Origin: Hirudo medicinalis
Taxonomy: Eukaryota; Annelida; Clitellata; Hirudinida; Hirudinidae
Assembly: GCA_011800805.1 (NCBI GenBank)
Contig: MPNW01001113.1
Span: forward strand, 60,751 to 91,996
Length of the DNA stretch: 31,246 nucleotides
Direction of reading: 5' to 3'
The notes beneath the pieces were generated by a model, which worked only from the letters and a program-made list of their open reading frames with translations, made no database searches and had not been told where the DNA came from. Position numbers and translations under genes: made by a program. Below are positions 21,578 to 31,246 of the stretch, one piece after another (position 1 is the first letter of the stretch; each line of letters starts with the position of its first letter).

Positions 21578-24500
21578 TGTTGTACTAAATCAGTTCTCAA
21601 TAATGTTGACGATATTAATGGATATATTCACATTGCACCATAAGGTCACGAACGTCAGGTGTTTTGTGTCTCTCACCTGATGTCGTTGAAATTGATTGAC
21701 TCTTAACCTACTAATAAACTCAGATACCTGGAGAATTCTCAGAGACGAGGGCCGAGAAGGTCACCGAGGACAACGTCAAGGAGCTAGCAGAGAAGTTGTC
21801 AGTGCAGTATCGCTTGAAGGCCAACATGCAGAGGAAGTAAGATGGCTGGAATTTCGATGACTCGCATTCCGATAATTCGATCTCGACGAGCCGGCCGTGG
21901 TCGGTCGTTGGCGGATTAGCAAGCAATTTAGTTCGGAGGGTCGAGTTCCTGCACGAGAGGGTAAAAAGCAAGGATGGTGAAGTGTCGTGCTGGCCACAAC
22001 AGCCCGGCTCGCGCCGTCACTCGTGCGGCCGCGTAGGAGTACTTTATGAAGTGCTTCCTTAAGGCTCCCTAAAAACCCTCGAGTTGTTTTATTTCAGTTT
22101 CTTTTAATTTTTCATCTTTATTTATTTATGGTTTTTATGTTTTGTGGCTTTAATGTTTGTATTTAAGGTGTTTTAATGTTTGTATTTGAGGTATATTGAA
22201 AAAAATTTCTCTAAATTCTCAACAAAAAAAAAAGTTAATGTGGAGGAGCGTAGAATCTTGAATGACTAGGGTCGTGGTAATTTGGGCTTAGCCGATCTTT
22301 TGAGTGCTTCGCAAGTCGACGTTCGATGTGAAGTGAAGTGCAATAACCACCCGACATGATCCTAGCAGTCGTCGAAACTAATGATGAATTTGTCGACTTC
22401 GAATGATCTTAAACGTCGGACATGTCAGTTTAGACGTTCTTATTTTTATGTACTTCTATGTCTTGTTATTATTGTTGTTGTTATTATTATTGTTATTATT
22501 ATCATTTATTATTGTTATTATTATTATTATTATTTGTTTTTGTGATTTTATAATTTTCATCACAGTGGTGATCATTTTACCACCCTGGTGGTAAGTACTT
22601 TTGCATGCACAGTTTTTGTCCTGCAGCTAAAAATTCAATGATACCATTCTCAACATTTGGCTAAAAAGATGTTATTGTTGTTCTGATGATGACGACGACG
22701 ATGACGACATAAGGTTATAATAAATACATAAATGTTGAGAATGGTATCATTGAATTAAAGATGTTATTGTTGTTCTGATGATGACGATGACGATGACGAC
22801 ATAAGGCGAGGTTGAGAATAACTATCAGGACCGGCAAGAAATGTTTCGGTCGTAAAATCACGTCGAGAATGTCATCGTTGACGTGATCTCGTAATGTGCC
22901 AGTGGATTAGTTGCCAGCCAATTGATTTCCTTTTTGTGTTGACTGGCAGACGTGAATGCTCAGTCCTGCAGTTTGCATAAACAAGATCGTCGTCGTTGTT
23001 GTTGTTTTCGAATGAAGAAAATAGTCCATGCTAACACCCACCTTAGAAAGTTACAAAGCAGACGTAGGCAAGCCCACATTGCCATAGAGCAGAATTCCTT
23101 TGACTTATAACCATAAAAGTTTAAAAATCCTTGATTGTATGTATCATGACGTTGCATTTCACGTGCCTGACGAGCGGTAGGTAATTCATTTGTATCGCAT
23201 GAAAATCTCAGCTCAGTAAATTTCACAATTACACCAACCAAGGGGTTGATTTATTCGTGCTTACATCCGGCCGACACCCATTACATTACGTCTTACGTTG
23301 TCGAGATGAGCACTCAACTGTTTTTAATTCAACAGCAACAGGGTGGTCCTGATTCCGTTGGGCGACGACTTTCGTTACGACAGGGAGATCGAGTGGGACC
23401 AACAGTACCACAACTACATGAAACTCTTCGACTACATGAACAACAACCCTAGTCTCAAGGTCAGAGCCAGGTTTGGGGTAGTGAGTGATTTCTTCAGAGC
23501 CCAGGATGGTGGAGATGCAGTCGACCCAAAAAGTGGACAGAAGAAGTATTTGTTATTTATGTATTGTCGTTAAAAGTTTAATTCAGTTTTTATTAACGTT
23601 TATTTTATTTATGACCTTTCTGCGACATACCAGCCCGCATCCTTTTGTTCACGACGTCCTTAAAGAATGTCGTTGAATGACATGGCGTCGTTCGAATCTC
23701 TCTTACCGTGCGACTTCTGCGTGAGATTAGGCTTTGTACTTTGACTCGAAAAAAAACAATAAAGAACAGCTCAGAATTTGATGTCGTACGACAATTTATT
23801 CGGTTCATTGAAATTGTTGAAACGACAACAGCAACAAGCTTTTAAGTCCTCAATTGCTCTCCAGCTGTGAGGTGTGATTGTTTGCGTATTAGCCTCTCGT
23901 TCTTCTGTTTGTTTGACGACCACTCGGGTCGTTCAAAGATATTCTTTGTTTCTTCTTCTGAGTGTTTGTTTAATTGGATTTATTTTTCGATCGATTTGTG
24001 GCTACTTTTTTTTTAACTTAATTAAGAACCTGGCAACAAATGCGAGAGAGTGAAAAGTTGAGGGAATTCCTAGAATCGTAGCATGCTCTGCATGAAGTTC
24101 ACTTTCAGTTCGGGATTTTTGTAACGCAGATAACTTTACGATCGTCCTCCTGCAAGCTCCAAACTACTGACTTCAGTCGATGCGCTTGGAAACAACAACC
24201 ACCGATCTTTCACCTAATCATTGAAATCATTATTCTTAGAATTATTTATTTCACGTAATTAATTAAAGCGTCGTCATCTCAATTCTCCTCCTCCGACAGC
24301 CTGCGACCGGCGTCCCTCTCGGGAGACTTCTTCCCCTACTCGGACCACGACGACGACTACTGGACGGGCTTCTTTTCCACGAGAATGTGGCTGAAACAGC
24401 TCGGGAGGATTGCGGCCGCGAGACTCCACTCTGCCGAGGTCCTCCATCTGAGGTCGAGACTGTACTTAAAGAAAGCAGGAATACAAAGGTGAGCTTTAGA

Positions 24501-24806
24501 CGTCCTCGTTTTGATTGGCGTGTCATGAGTCTTTCACTTGTTCGAGGCACGCTCGATTGCTTGCTGATGATTTCAAAGATGATGGGAATGTCTTGTGATG
24601 GGTGTCTTGCATTCTTCGGATAATTAACATCGCTGTGCACGTCTTTCTGATGAAGTCTAGCCAGTGGAACATCATGAGCTTACTCACATGAGTATGATCT
24701 CCTTTTCATTTACTGGGTGGACTACAATTTCCATGCTAAATAATATGTGCTGTAAAAATTTATTATTATTTTCATCAGTGATGTTATTATTACATTATTA
24801 TTATTA

Positions 24807-24840
<34 letters not shown>

Positions 24841-27307
24841 GTCGTTATTATTAATATTGTAAGTTTTATGATTTTCTTCGTTATTCAGAAATAATCATTA
24901 TTAGAATTAAATTTATAGTCGAGTCGAGCACGAGTGAACTAAATTTTGGAGCGACCCATGCCCGTGACATAATTTAAAATAATGGAAGTAATACACGTGG
25001 AATAATCTGAGAAGTTCCACTTCTTCGTTCTAACGTCGTGGTGTCGGCGTCGATGCAACGATGTCGCGTTGATTCGACAAAAATCTTTTGCCATGCATTG
25101 CTTCCTACTTGACATTACGTTCGCACGATGAATTTCCTTGGAATAAAAAAATAATTCGTTCAAAATCTCGGGAACTGGAACTCGGTAAAAACTTTGGTCG
25201 GTCTTCTGTTGCGTGCGACGGTCGTCGATTTATTTGAAGCGTCGAATTGTCCTCGGAGGAAGGATGCGGTCGGCTGAATTTGAGGAAGTCGGAGACGTTG
25301 GGTGCATTTTAATCGTCTAACATATTTTTATGTTTAATAAATAAATAATAATAATAATTAACGAATAATTAGACAGACTGAAATAACCCATTAAAGAAGC
25401 ACAAACATCATTTTTGAATTCTTATTGAAAATTATTTCCTTCGCTGTAGCATCGATGAGAAGATGTTGACGAGGAGACTCAAGCTGCTCAGACTGGCCAG
25501 GCAGAGTTCTGCTCTCTTCCAGCACCATGATGCAATCACCGGCACCTCGAAAGATTTTGTCGTCGAAGATTACCAAGTGAAACTGCTCCAGGCTATCCGA
25601 TACACGGACCAAGTGATGGAAGATTCACTGGAAGACATGCTGGAGAAGATCGCGTCCGGAGATTACGAGACGAAACCAAAGGTTCGGGTGATTGCGGAAC
25701 TGCCGGACTTTAACGTGCTAGATTACCTGGTGGTGAACGATGAGGAGAGGCAGCTGGTCGCCTTCAACGTCCTCCTCAGGAAATTTGACGGACTGTTGAC
25801 GCTGCCGTTGACCTCCGACACGGAGAACCTGTCCCTGATGAAGTACAGCGAAAGCGAGCGTTCGTTCGTTCAAATCGAATGTCAGATCAGCGGCTCGAGG
25901 AAAATGTCGATGTCCTTCCACGACACAATCGAGCCCCATCAACTCGTGATGTACAAAATAGTTCCTTCCCTCACGTCGTGCAATGCCACTGAGCCAGAGT
26001 TTGTGAACGAGCAGGAACCTTCGTTCTCCATCAACTTCGACGACTTGGTCGCCACATTCGACTCAACAACAGGCCATCTTCAGAGCATTTCCGCCGGCGA
26101 CAAAAACGAGCGGATCGTCATGAAAACTGCCGTCAGCTTCCACCTGTACGAGGGGTACAAGGACGGTGCCTACATTTTCGGTCCCAAGAAGACCCCGATA
26201 GAATTGAGCTCTAAAAATGAAGTGACGTTGACCAGAGGTTCGCTCTTTGACATGGTGTTCGTACACATCAAGGACCTCGCCAGAGTCACGTACAAAGTTC
26301 CATCAAAAGGTTCGTCCGAATCTGGTCTTATCGTGGAGGTGGAGACGAACATGACTCGACAAACCTATTCCAACCTGGTGATGCGCATTTCAACGGACAT
26401 CAATTCCGGAAGGAAGTTCTTCACTGATTCCAACGGATTTGCCGCGGTCGTGCGGGAGAGAATGCCCTCCTTACCTATCGAGGCCAACTTCTACCCTGCC
26501 ACCTCTTACGTCTTCATTGAGACATCCTCGAAAAAAAGTAAGAGAGACTTAAAATCGTGGAGCAGTGCTGACGCCGGAGGGGGTGCGAAAGCCGAGCTGA
26601 AGAAGAGGTTGACGGTTCTCATGTCGGATCCGCATGGAGTGAGCAGCACATCCTCTGGGGTCGTCGAGGTCATGCTCGATCGAAAACTGCCCTACGATGA
26701 CGGGAGGGGACTGGGCTCGGGCGTGGATGACTACACGCCCACCCAGACCCTATTCAGACTCATTCCAGAGGAGTTCCTCAGGAGTCCTGAAATGGTGAAA
26801 ACTGACCGCTCCTCTCACTTCAGACACCCATCTTTGGAAGCCCTCAGGTCGCTCGAGATGATGCAACGATCGCCCGTTTTCGCAGCTGTGACCGGTTTTG
26901 AGGAGGACAAAGTGAAAGATGAACTTCTGCACAATTACCCTCTTATTGACTCTTCTTCCATCCCCTCTGATATCACCTTGGCTTCTCTGAGGAACCTCGA
27001 CGACGAAGGATCTCTAGGGACCGTCTCTTGCCATCTCGTCCTGCACAGGCTTGCCATCGAATCTTACCTCACGGGGCATAATCCGCCAAACACGAAAGAC
27101 TCGGTGACGTACGAAAATCGAGCATTTTCAAACAGGCAGGTTTGGAGAACTTGCAGCCTAAAAGTCAGCGACCTGTTCCCCAAAACGCCCATTCAATTGT
27201 TGACTGAAACTTCACTGACAATGACACAGCCAGAGGTCGTCCTCGATCCACTCGACGAGCTCTGTCTCAACGCCTCGACCCTCAATTCCTATCACGTCGT
27301 CTTCTGA
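17832..27307 (+). CDS. MAN2A: Golgi alpha-mannosidase II (glycoside hydrolase family 38), 1096 aa
   Basis: This Golgi type II membrane enzyme trims two mannoses from GlcNAcMan5GlcNAc2 during complex N-glycan synthesis. Coding exons: 17832-18137, 18218-18412, 19473-19778, 20710-20829, 21724-21836, 23342-23545, 24300-24488, 25450-27307. Phases agree and the frame totals 3291 bases. A basic start (MKLRNR) and hydrophobic anchor (about 8-22, LAVIVTLLVAIVLLL) precede a stem. Catalytic signatures are intact: VPHSHNDPGW (106-115; H110 and D112 expected zinc ligands), WSLDPFGYSS (nucleophile expected at D224), DFRY after PLGDD, DDDYWTGFF in exon 7, and FQHHDAITGT (501-510; H504 expected zinc ligand). 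The last exon alone encodes the C-terminal 618 residues, including LPIEANFYP and DGRGLG motifs typical of the family. Length is close to vertebrate MAN2A1/MAN2A2 (about 1145). The CPW-containing segment expected between exons 4 and 5 is absent, so either a microexon is missed or the loop is shorter. Intron 2 holds an assembly gap. Confidence 0.92.
18386..18512. repeat. Left copy of sequence duplicated across the assembly gap
   Basis: These 127 bases (end of mannosidase exon 2 plus the start of intron 2) are repeated without visible difference at 19290-19416, immediately on the other side of the N run. Contig ends that overlap but were not merged explain this best. Confidence 0.9.
18513..19289. 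other. Assembly gap, 777 undetermined bases
   Basis: Only N is present. The gap falls inside intron 2 of the mannosidase gene. Because the flanks are identical, the true sequence may contain no missing DNA at all. Confidence 0.99.
19290..19416. repeat. Right copy of the gap-flanking duplication (partial exon 2)
   Basis: This repeats 18386-18512, including the last 27 bases of mannosidase exon 2 and its GTTGGC donor. It has no acceptor of its own. Including it as an exon would duplicate nine residues, so it is left out of the gene model. Confidence 0.9.
20514..20537. repeat. (AAT)n microsatellite in mannosidase intron 3
   Basis: About eight AAT units lie in the 931-base intron between exons 3 and 4. 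The rest of that intron contains ATTC-type short repeats near 20053-20072 and no coding signal. Confidence 0.8.
21484..21584. repeat. (TTG)n/(CTG)n trinucleotide tract in mannosidase intron 4
   Basis: About 33 tandem units, first mainly TTG and then a nearly pure CTG run of eight to nine, lie some 140 bases before the acceptor of exon 5. CTG/CAG tracts are prone to expansion, so length may vary between individuals. Confidence 0.9.
22440..22560. repeat. ATT/GTT-rich tract in mannosidase intron 5
   Basis: Imperfect TTA/TTG repeats lie in the 1505-base intron between exons 5 and 6. They give an apparent poly-Leu frame that is not a gene. Confidence 0.75.
22632..22806. repeat. Compound inverted and direct repeat in mannosidase intron 5
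   Basis: Bases 22632-22658 are a perfect 27-base reverse complement of 22730-22756. Immediately after each arm lies a copy of a 50-base unit (22665-22714 and 22757-22806) that differs at one position and is in direct orientation. So the arm was inverted while its neighbour was not. The 71-base loop could form a hairpin. Confidence 0.9.
24783..24850. repeat. (ATT)n microsatellite in mannosidase intron 7
   Basis: A run of ATT units with ACATT interruptions at its start. The surrounding 961-base intron (24489-25449) shows no other feature that I can support. Confidence 0.85.
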
Positions 27308-28614
27308 GAGACTTAGTCACAGGCAGTCAGGACAAATATTGCCAGCACTACCCATTTAATGAATGTCATTTTAGTTCCTTTCTTAATGTCGTCGACGATA
27401 AAGACGATGCAAATGTTTTTTCGTGCATTGCCGAAGTTCAGGTTTGAAATTATGGATTATAGTGCTTGTTTCAACAGAGTATCACACACTCGGTGGCTGT
27501 TGATGGTGTCATTGTTTATGTTTACATTTAGTATGTGTTTACATTTAGTGTATGTTTACTTTTAGTATATATTTATGTTTATTGTATGTTTACATTTAGT
27601 ATATATTTATGTTTATTGTATGTTTACATTTAGTATATGTTTATGTTTATCTTTTGGTCCTGCTAAATGGAATTCAAACGAGTTCTTTTTTAAGTCGACC
27701 TTCATCTCACATTCCTCCTCTTGTGGTCGTTCGCCCAGTTTTTGCTCGACCAGAATTGTCTTCGCCCGAAATGTCCTGTGATACGGTCGTGCTTACAACC
27801 GATGCTCTTGTGGCTGACAAAATGAGTTCAATGTTTTTGTTTTTGTCGTGCAAAGGAAGTTCGATTTGATAATTCAAAGGAGTGCAAAGGAGTGCATGCC
27901 GAAACAGTGTATTCGATTTTGTCTTTCTCGTGTTGAACTGCAGGTCTTCATCGTCGGACCACTTCATCTAAGTCGACCACAGTTGTTGCATTCGTCGTGC
28001 TAAGAAAGTTCCGTTACGTTGTTTGCTGTTATTTGAAGAATGTTTGCTGTAATTGTTATAATTATTATTAATTAATTATTACAACTGCTCTGTTTTTATT
28101 TATAATATTGAATTACATTATTAAATTCAATTCGAGCGTCAACACGTCTGAGAGTTATTCCTGTTTTTTATTTTGTTACCCGTGTTTGATTTTTTTTCAA
28201 TTGAACTGAAATTGTGTCCAAAAAATTCGACATTGAAAAGGAATAATCGACTGTGAAGATGGTGAACCCTGCAGAGCAGTAAGAACTCGTCCTGGCTTGG
28301 AATTTGTCTCATGATCGATCGTGCTTAAGCATCTCGAGAGCAACTGACTGCACGGAATTGATGTTGGAATTTTAGTTGGGTCCATTGTGTGGATGCTGTC
28401 GGTGGCTGAGTGGGAATGGTAGCGGTGATGACAAGGACGGTCGACCACAAAATACATGCAGTTCGTTGGTTTCTACGCCAACCATTCGAGTGAGGAAGTC
28501 GGAATTGTTAGGAATATAACTTTATTTGCCTGTGTTTTTATTATTAATAAATGTAGTAATAATATAGATTAATAATAATTTATTATTAATATTATAAAAT
28601 AAAATACGGTACCT
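27308..28614. other. 3' flank of the mannosidase gene
   Basis: This interval follows the mannosidase stop codon and should include its 3' untranslated region. No AATAAA occurs close to the stop; candidates lie near 28545 and 28595. Apart from the tandem repeat at about 27514-27655 I see no gene or element. Confidence 0.5.
27514..27655. repeat. Tandem minisatellite, about 34-base unit
   Basis: A unit close to TATGTTTACATTTAGTATAT plus TTATGTTTATTG recurs, with shortened copies at the left and two nearly full copies at the right. The array lies about 210 bases after the mannosidase stop. Confidence 0.8.
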
Positions 28615-29041
28615 CTGCCTCACTTATCCACTCCCTTCAGCGCACCAAAAATAATCTAGCCAATCCTCAATCCCAGCCTTAGCGGCTCTGAATACCTGAC
28701 GCAACTGCCCTGGTTGCCTATACACCTTCGCATCATCTTCAAAATCTCATTAATCACCTATCGTACTCTATCGACATCCAACCCTCCCTATTTCAACCAT
28801 TTCACCGCAGCCAAATCCCCGACCACCTTCGTCCATCCTCCGCAATTCATCTTCACCAACCAGTCCACAGATCATCCATCGTCAACCGAGGCTTCACCTA
28901 TGCCTCGCCTGCCGTCTGGAACGACCTTCCCCCATCGTTCGGTCTCAACCCACTCTTGAACTTTTCAAGCGTCAGTTGAAGACCCATCTATTCAGGATAG
29001 CATTAAACCAATAACCAAGACGCCTCTGACGCTATGCTCTG
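28615..29041 (+). mobile_element. Non-LTR retrotransposon 3' fragment (CR1/L2-like ORF2 tail)
   Basis: Translated pieces match the conserved C-terminal tail found after the reverse-transcriptase domain of CR1/L2-clade LINEs. They include QLPWLPIHLRIIFKI (consensus LHWLPI-R-RI-FKI), LITYRTL followed by NPPY, and after a frame change a SPAVWNDLPPS block (consensus AF-WN-LP). The end of the frame resembles FK-LKTHLF (bases gacccatctattcag near 28981-28995). The frame is broken, so it is a dead 5'-truncated copy. It runs directly into the CAT/TTA simple repeat that starts near 29047, as expected for a LINE whose 3' end is a microsatellite. Clade assignment is from memory of the motif only. Confidence 0.75.
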
Positions 29042-29345
29042 ACTACCATCACCATCATCATCATCGCTATCATTATTATTGTTATTATTATTATTGTTGT
29101 TATTGTTATTATTATTATTGTTGTTGTTATTGTTGCTGTTATTATTATTATTGATGTTGTTATTGTTATTACTGTTGTTGTTAATATTATTATTATTGGT
29201 GTTATTATTATTGTTGTTATTATTGTTATTATTATTGTTATTTTTGTTATTATTAATATTGTTATTATTATTATTATTATTATTAATATTATTGTTATTA
29301 TTGTTGTTATTATTATTGTTGTTGTTGATATTATTATGATATATA
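29042..29345. repeat. Long CAT then TTA/TTG trinucleotide tract
   Basis: About 300 bases of in-phase trinucleotides, mostly TTA and TTG with a short CAT lead-in, follow the LINE fragment. Read as plus-strand codons it gives almost pure leucine, which is an artefact of the repeat. Confidence 0.9.
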
Positions 29346-29700
29346 TTTTAATAAATAATAATAAATAACTAATATAATTAATATTAATAATTGATAAATA
29401 ATAATCACTAATAATAAATAATTAATAATTAATATTAATAAATGATAATATAATATTAATAATAAATTAATAATAAATTAATTATATTAATTATAAATTA
29501 TTAATAATATTTAATAATTAATATCATTTAATAATTAATAATATAATTAATAAGATAATTTGTAATATTTATGATAATATAATATTAATAATAAATTATC
29601 TAATGATTACAAATATTATATAAATAAAAAAAATAACAAATTATATAAATATAATAAATAATAAATTATTATTAATATTATATTATTAACAAGTAAATTT
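29346..29700. repeat. Extremely AT-rich low-complexity tract
   Basis: Nearly all A and T, built from TAA, TTAA and AATAT words with many internal short inverted repeats. It probably decayed from a trinucleotide array like the one just before it. Confidence 0.8.
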
Positions 29701-30323
29701 ATTAGTGCCTGTTAAGGGTAAAGTTATCATGTGTTGATAACAGTTCATTCGTTACTAAAAATTCTACGATTGATTCTGAGAGCGAGGTGTTCATGTTTCT
29801 TTTCAAATGGGCTCGAACGACCAATAAAAAATTTCCTCATTCGGAGGAACAGGGCCAGGGCCGGATTTGGGCACGGTCGGGATGTGCCTCCACCATCACA
29901 CCGTACCAGGGTCTCCACCAGGGTAAATCCGGCGCTGCGAAGGAAGACGTTTGGGTAAATGGAATCGACCGAAAATATGAAATATATCGATATCGATGAA
30001 GGGTATCGATACATCGAGCTGTCAGAGCAAGTCGAAAAATGATTTGAAATGTTGATAGAGAGCACCAAGAGCTTGCCAACGGTGTCCTATTCTAAGGAGT
30101 CCCAAGGTTCATTGATGTTGATAGGAGCTCGAAACATTTGTAGCCTGGACTACAAACTTCGTTTGACGAATTGAATTTATTCCTAGTTTGCCAGTACAAC
30201 CGCAGGAGAGACTAAGTGAATTCTCAATGCACAATTCATTTGCGAATGATCAGAACCTGAGCCCGTAGCTCCGTGTGTCTGCCTCTTATAAAGGCTGTTT
30301 TAGTTTTTATACGAAATTGCTTA
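29701..30323. other. Spacer with a GC-richer block before the GTPase gene
   Basis: A GC-richer block at about 29845-29950 contains inverted arms gccggattt and aaatccggc (about 29860 and 29924). Short frames occur on both strands without family resemblance. The rest is unremarkable until the TATA-like motif at 30286. Confidence 0.4.
30286..30292 (+). promoter_or_regulatory. Possible TATA box of the GTPase gene
   Basis: TTATAAA lies 32-38 bases before the first ATG of the GTPase frame. If it is used, the 5' untranslated region would be very short. The frame also stays open upstream, so an upstream exon cannot be excluded. Confidence 0.3.
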
Positions 30324-30906
30324 ATGTGTATTTTGTCGATGGCTGCCTTGGAGTTTTCCATCAAATTCTTATCCGGATTTTTAAGCCTCCCTCTCTACTC
30401 AGCCCTGCTCATAGTCGCATTGTTCGTGATCCTATATAGACTCGTAGAGAATAGACTACTTATCGTGGAAGTCCAAGTTCTTCCACCGAGCGAAGGCAAT
30501 CTCATGGAATCCACAGACAGTTTTAGACCTGTTGTGGAATCCGATGGACAAGATGCTATACCACAAGTCCGAGAAGAGTCCACGCAAGGCTGCTCGAGAA
30601 TAGAAGATTCTATCGAGACAGCCATGCCTTCGATAGAAGAAAATCCAAGTGTTTTTACAGCAGCAACTAAGGGACCTCTTGAAGATATCCTGCAATCGAT
30701 ACAGCCGCTTTCAAGTACGCACGTACAAGAAAGTACAAAGCCCACCGAAAGCAAAACTCGCGATGCAATAAGAGGAATAAGAGGAGACTGTAGGAGCCCA
30801 AATTATTTCCAAGTCGTTTTCCTTGGTGATTCAGGAGTAGGAAAGACTTCCTTTATGCGTAAGTACTGTGCCTCGAGCTTCGAAGAAAGACTGCCAAGCA
30901 CAGTCT
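30324..30906 (+). CDS. Rab/Ras-like GTPase with N-terminal membrane helix, first exon (partial)
   Basis: The exon encodes about 194 residues and ends at a consensus donor (GTCT then GTGAGT, phase 1); the remaining exons lie beyond the window. Residues 15-38 form a hydrophobic helix (core LYSALLIVALFVILYRL), a likely signal anchor. Residues 50-155 are Ser/Glu/Pro-rich and look disordered. Then YFQVVFLGDSGVGKTSF carries the P-loop GDSGVGKTS at 168-176, which binds the GTP phosphates. KYCASSFEERLPSTV continues as in Rab domains up to switch I. The pattern is closest to Rab-like domains of large Rabs such as RASEF or CRACR2A, but those lack this membrane helix. ATG 30339 is an alternative start. 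Switch regions, G4/G5 motifs and any C-terminal prenylation site are not visible. Confidence 0.75.
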
Positions 30907-31117
30907 GTGAGTGTCTGAACTTGTACTTGTACTTGTACTTGTTTGTACTCGTGTGAATACTTTCCAACTCTCTGATAGAGAATAGGATTGATGCAAAGTC
31001 ATTCGTTAGGCCGCGATGATGATGACGATGATGATGATTGCCTTGGGGATATTTAAAATATTGTTGTAATAATTTAAGTATTAAATTAATTATTTGAATG
31101 ATTTACAGAGTAATTTG

Positions 31118-31246
<129 letters not shown>

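Noticed and set aside
27514..27655. CRISPR-like array
   Set aside because: The units are contiguous without unique spacers, and the genome is eukaryotic; this is a minisatellite.
29079..29339. Poly-leucine frame
   Set aside because: Pure TTA/TTG simple repeat, not a protein gene.

Overview
This is nuclear DNA from an invertebrate animal. It shows many short exons with GT-AG introns, AT-rich spacers, abundant trinucleotide microsatellites (ATG/CAT, ATT/AAT, TTG/CTG), a non-LTR retrotransposon tail and an assembly gap. Gene content (a four-repeat beta-thymosin, a TANGO1/cTAGE5-like protein, a Golgi alpha-mannosidase II) fits a bilaterian. A lophotrochozoan such as an annelid or mollusc is my guess from overall style; the species cannot be fixed from sequence alone.

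Layout. 1-2559: repeat-rich flank, no convincing gene. 2560-5025 (minus): an intronless-looking 821-residue low-complexity, proline-rich protein I do not recognise. 5026-6301: AT-rich spacer between divergent genes. 6302-9564 (plus): multi-repeat beta-thymosin, 5 coding exons, 153 residues. 9565-11093: spacer with scattered weak signals. 11094-17075 (minus): TANGO1/cTAGE5-like ER export protein, assembled here from 21 exons into a continuous 646-residue frame. 17076-17831: short shared 5' region. 17832-27307 (plus): Golgi alpha-mannosidase II, 8 exons, 1096 residues, with a 777-base N gap in intron 2 flanked by a falsely duplicated exon end. 27308-30323: spacer with a tandem repeat, a LINE tail and a long TTA/TTG and AT-rich tract. 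30324 to window end (plus): first coding exon of a Rab/Ras-like GTPase with an N-terminal membrane helix, cut by the window.

The most interesting points are: (a) the head-to-head pairing, 756 bases apart, of two secretory-pathway genes (an ER-exit protein and Golgi mannosidase II); (b) a compact TANGO1-like protein that keeps a signal peptide, membrane segment, coiled coils and proline-rich tail but has no room for the luminal SH3-like domain; (c) a GTPase whose P-loop follows a transmembrane helix and a long disordered linker; (d) the one-repeat-per-102-base-exon structure of the thymosin gene, whose last repeat has a diverged actin-binding motif. Gene models are read by eye from splice sites and phase, without transcript evidence.
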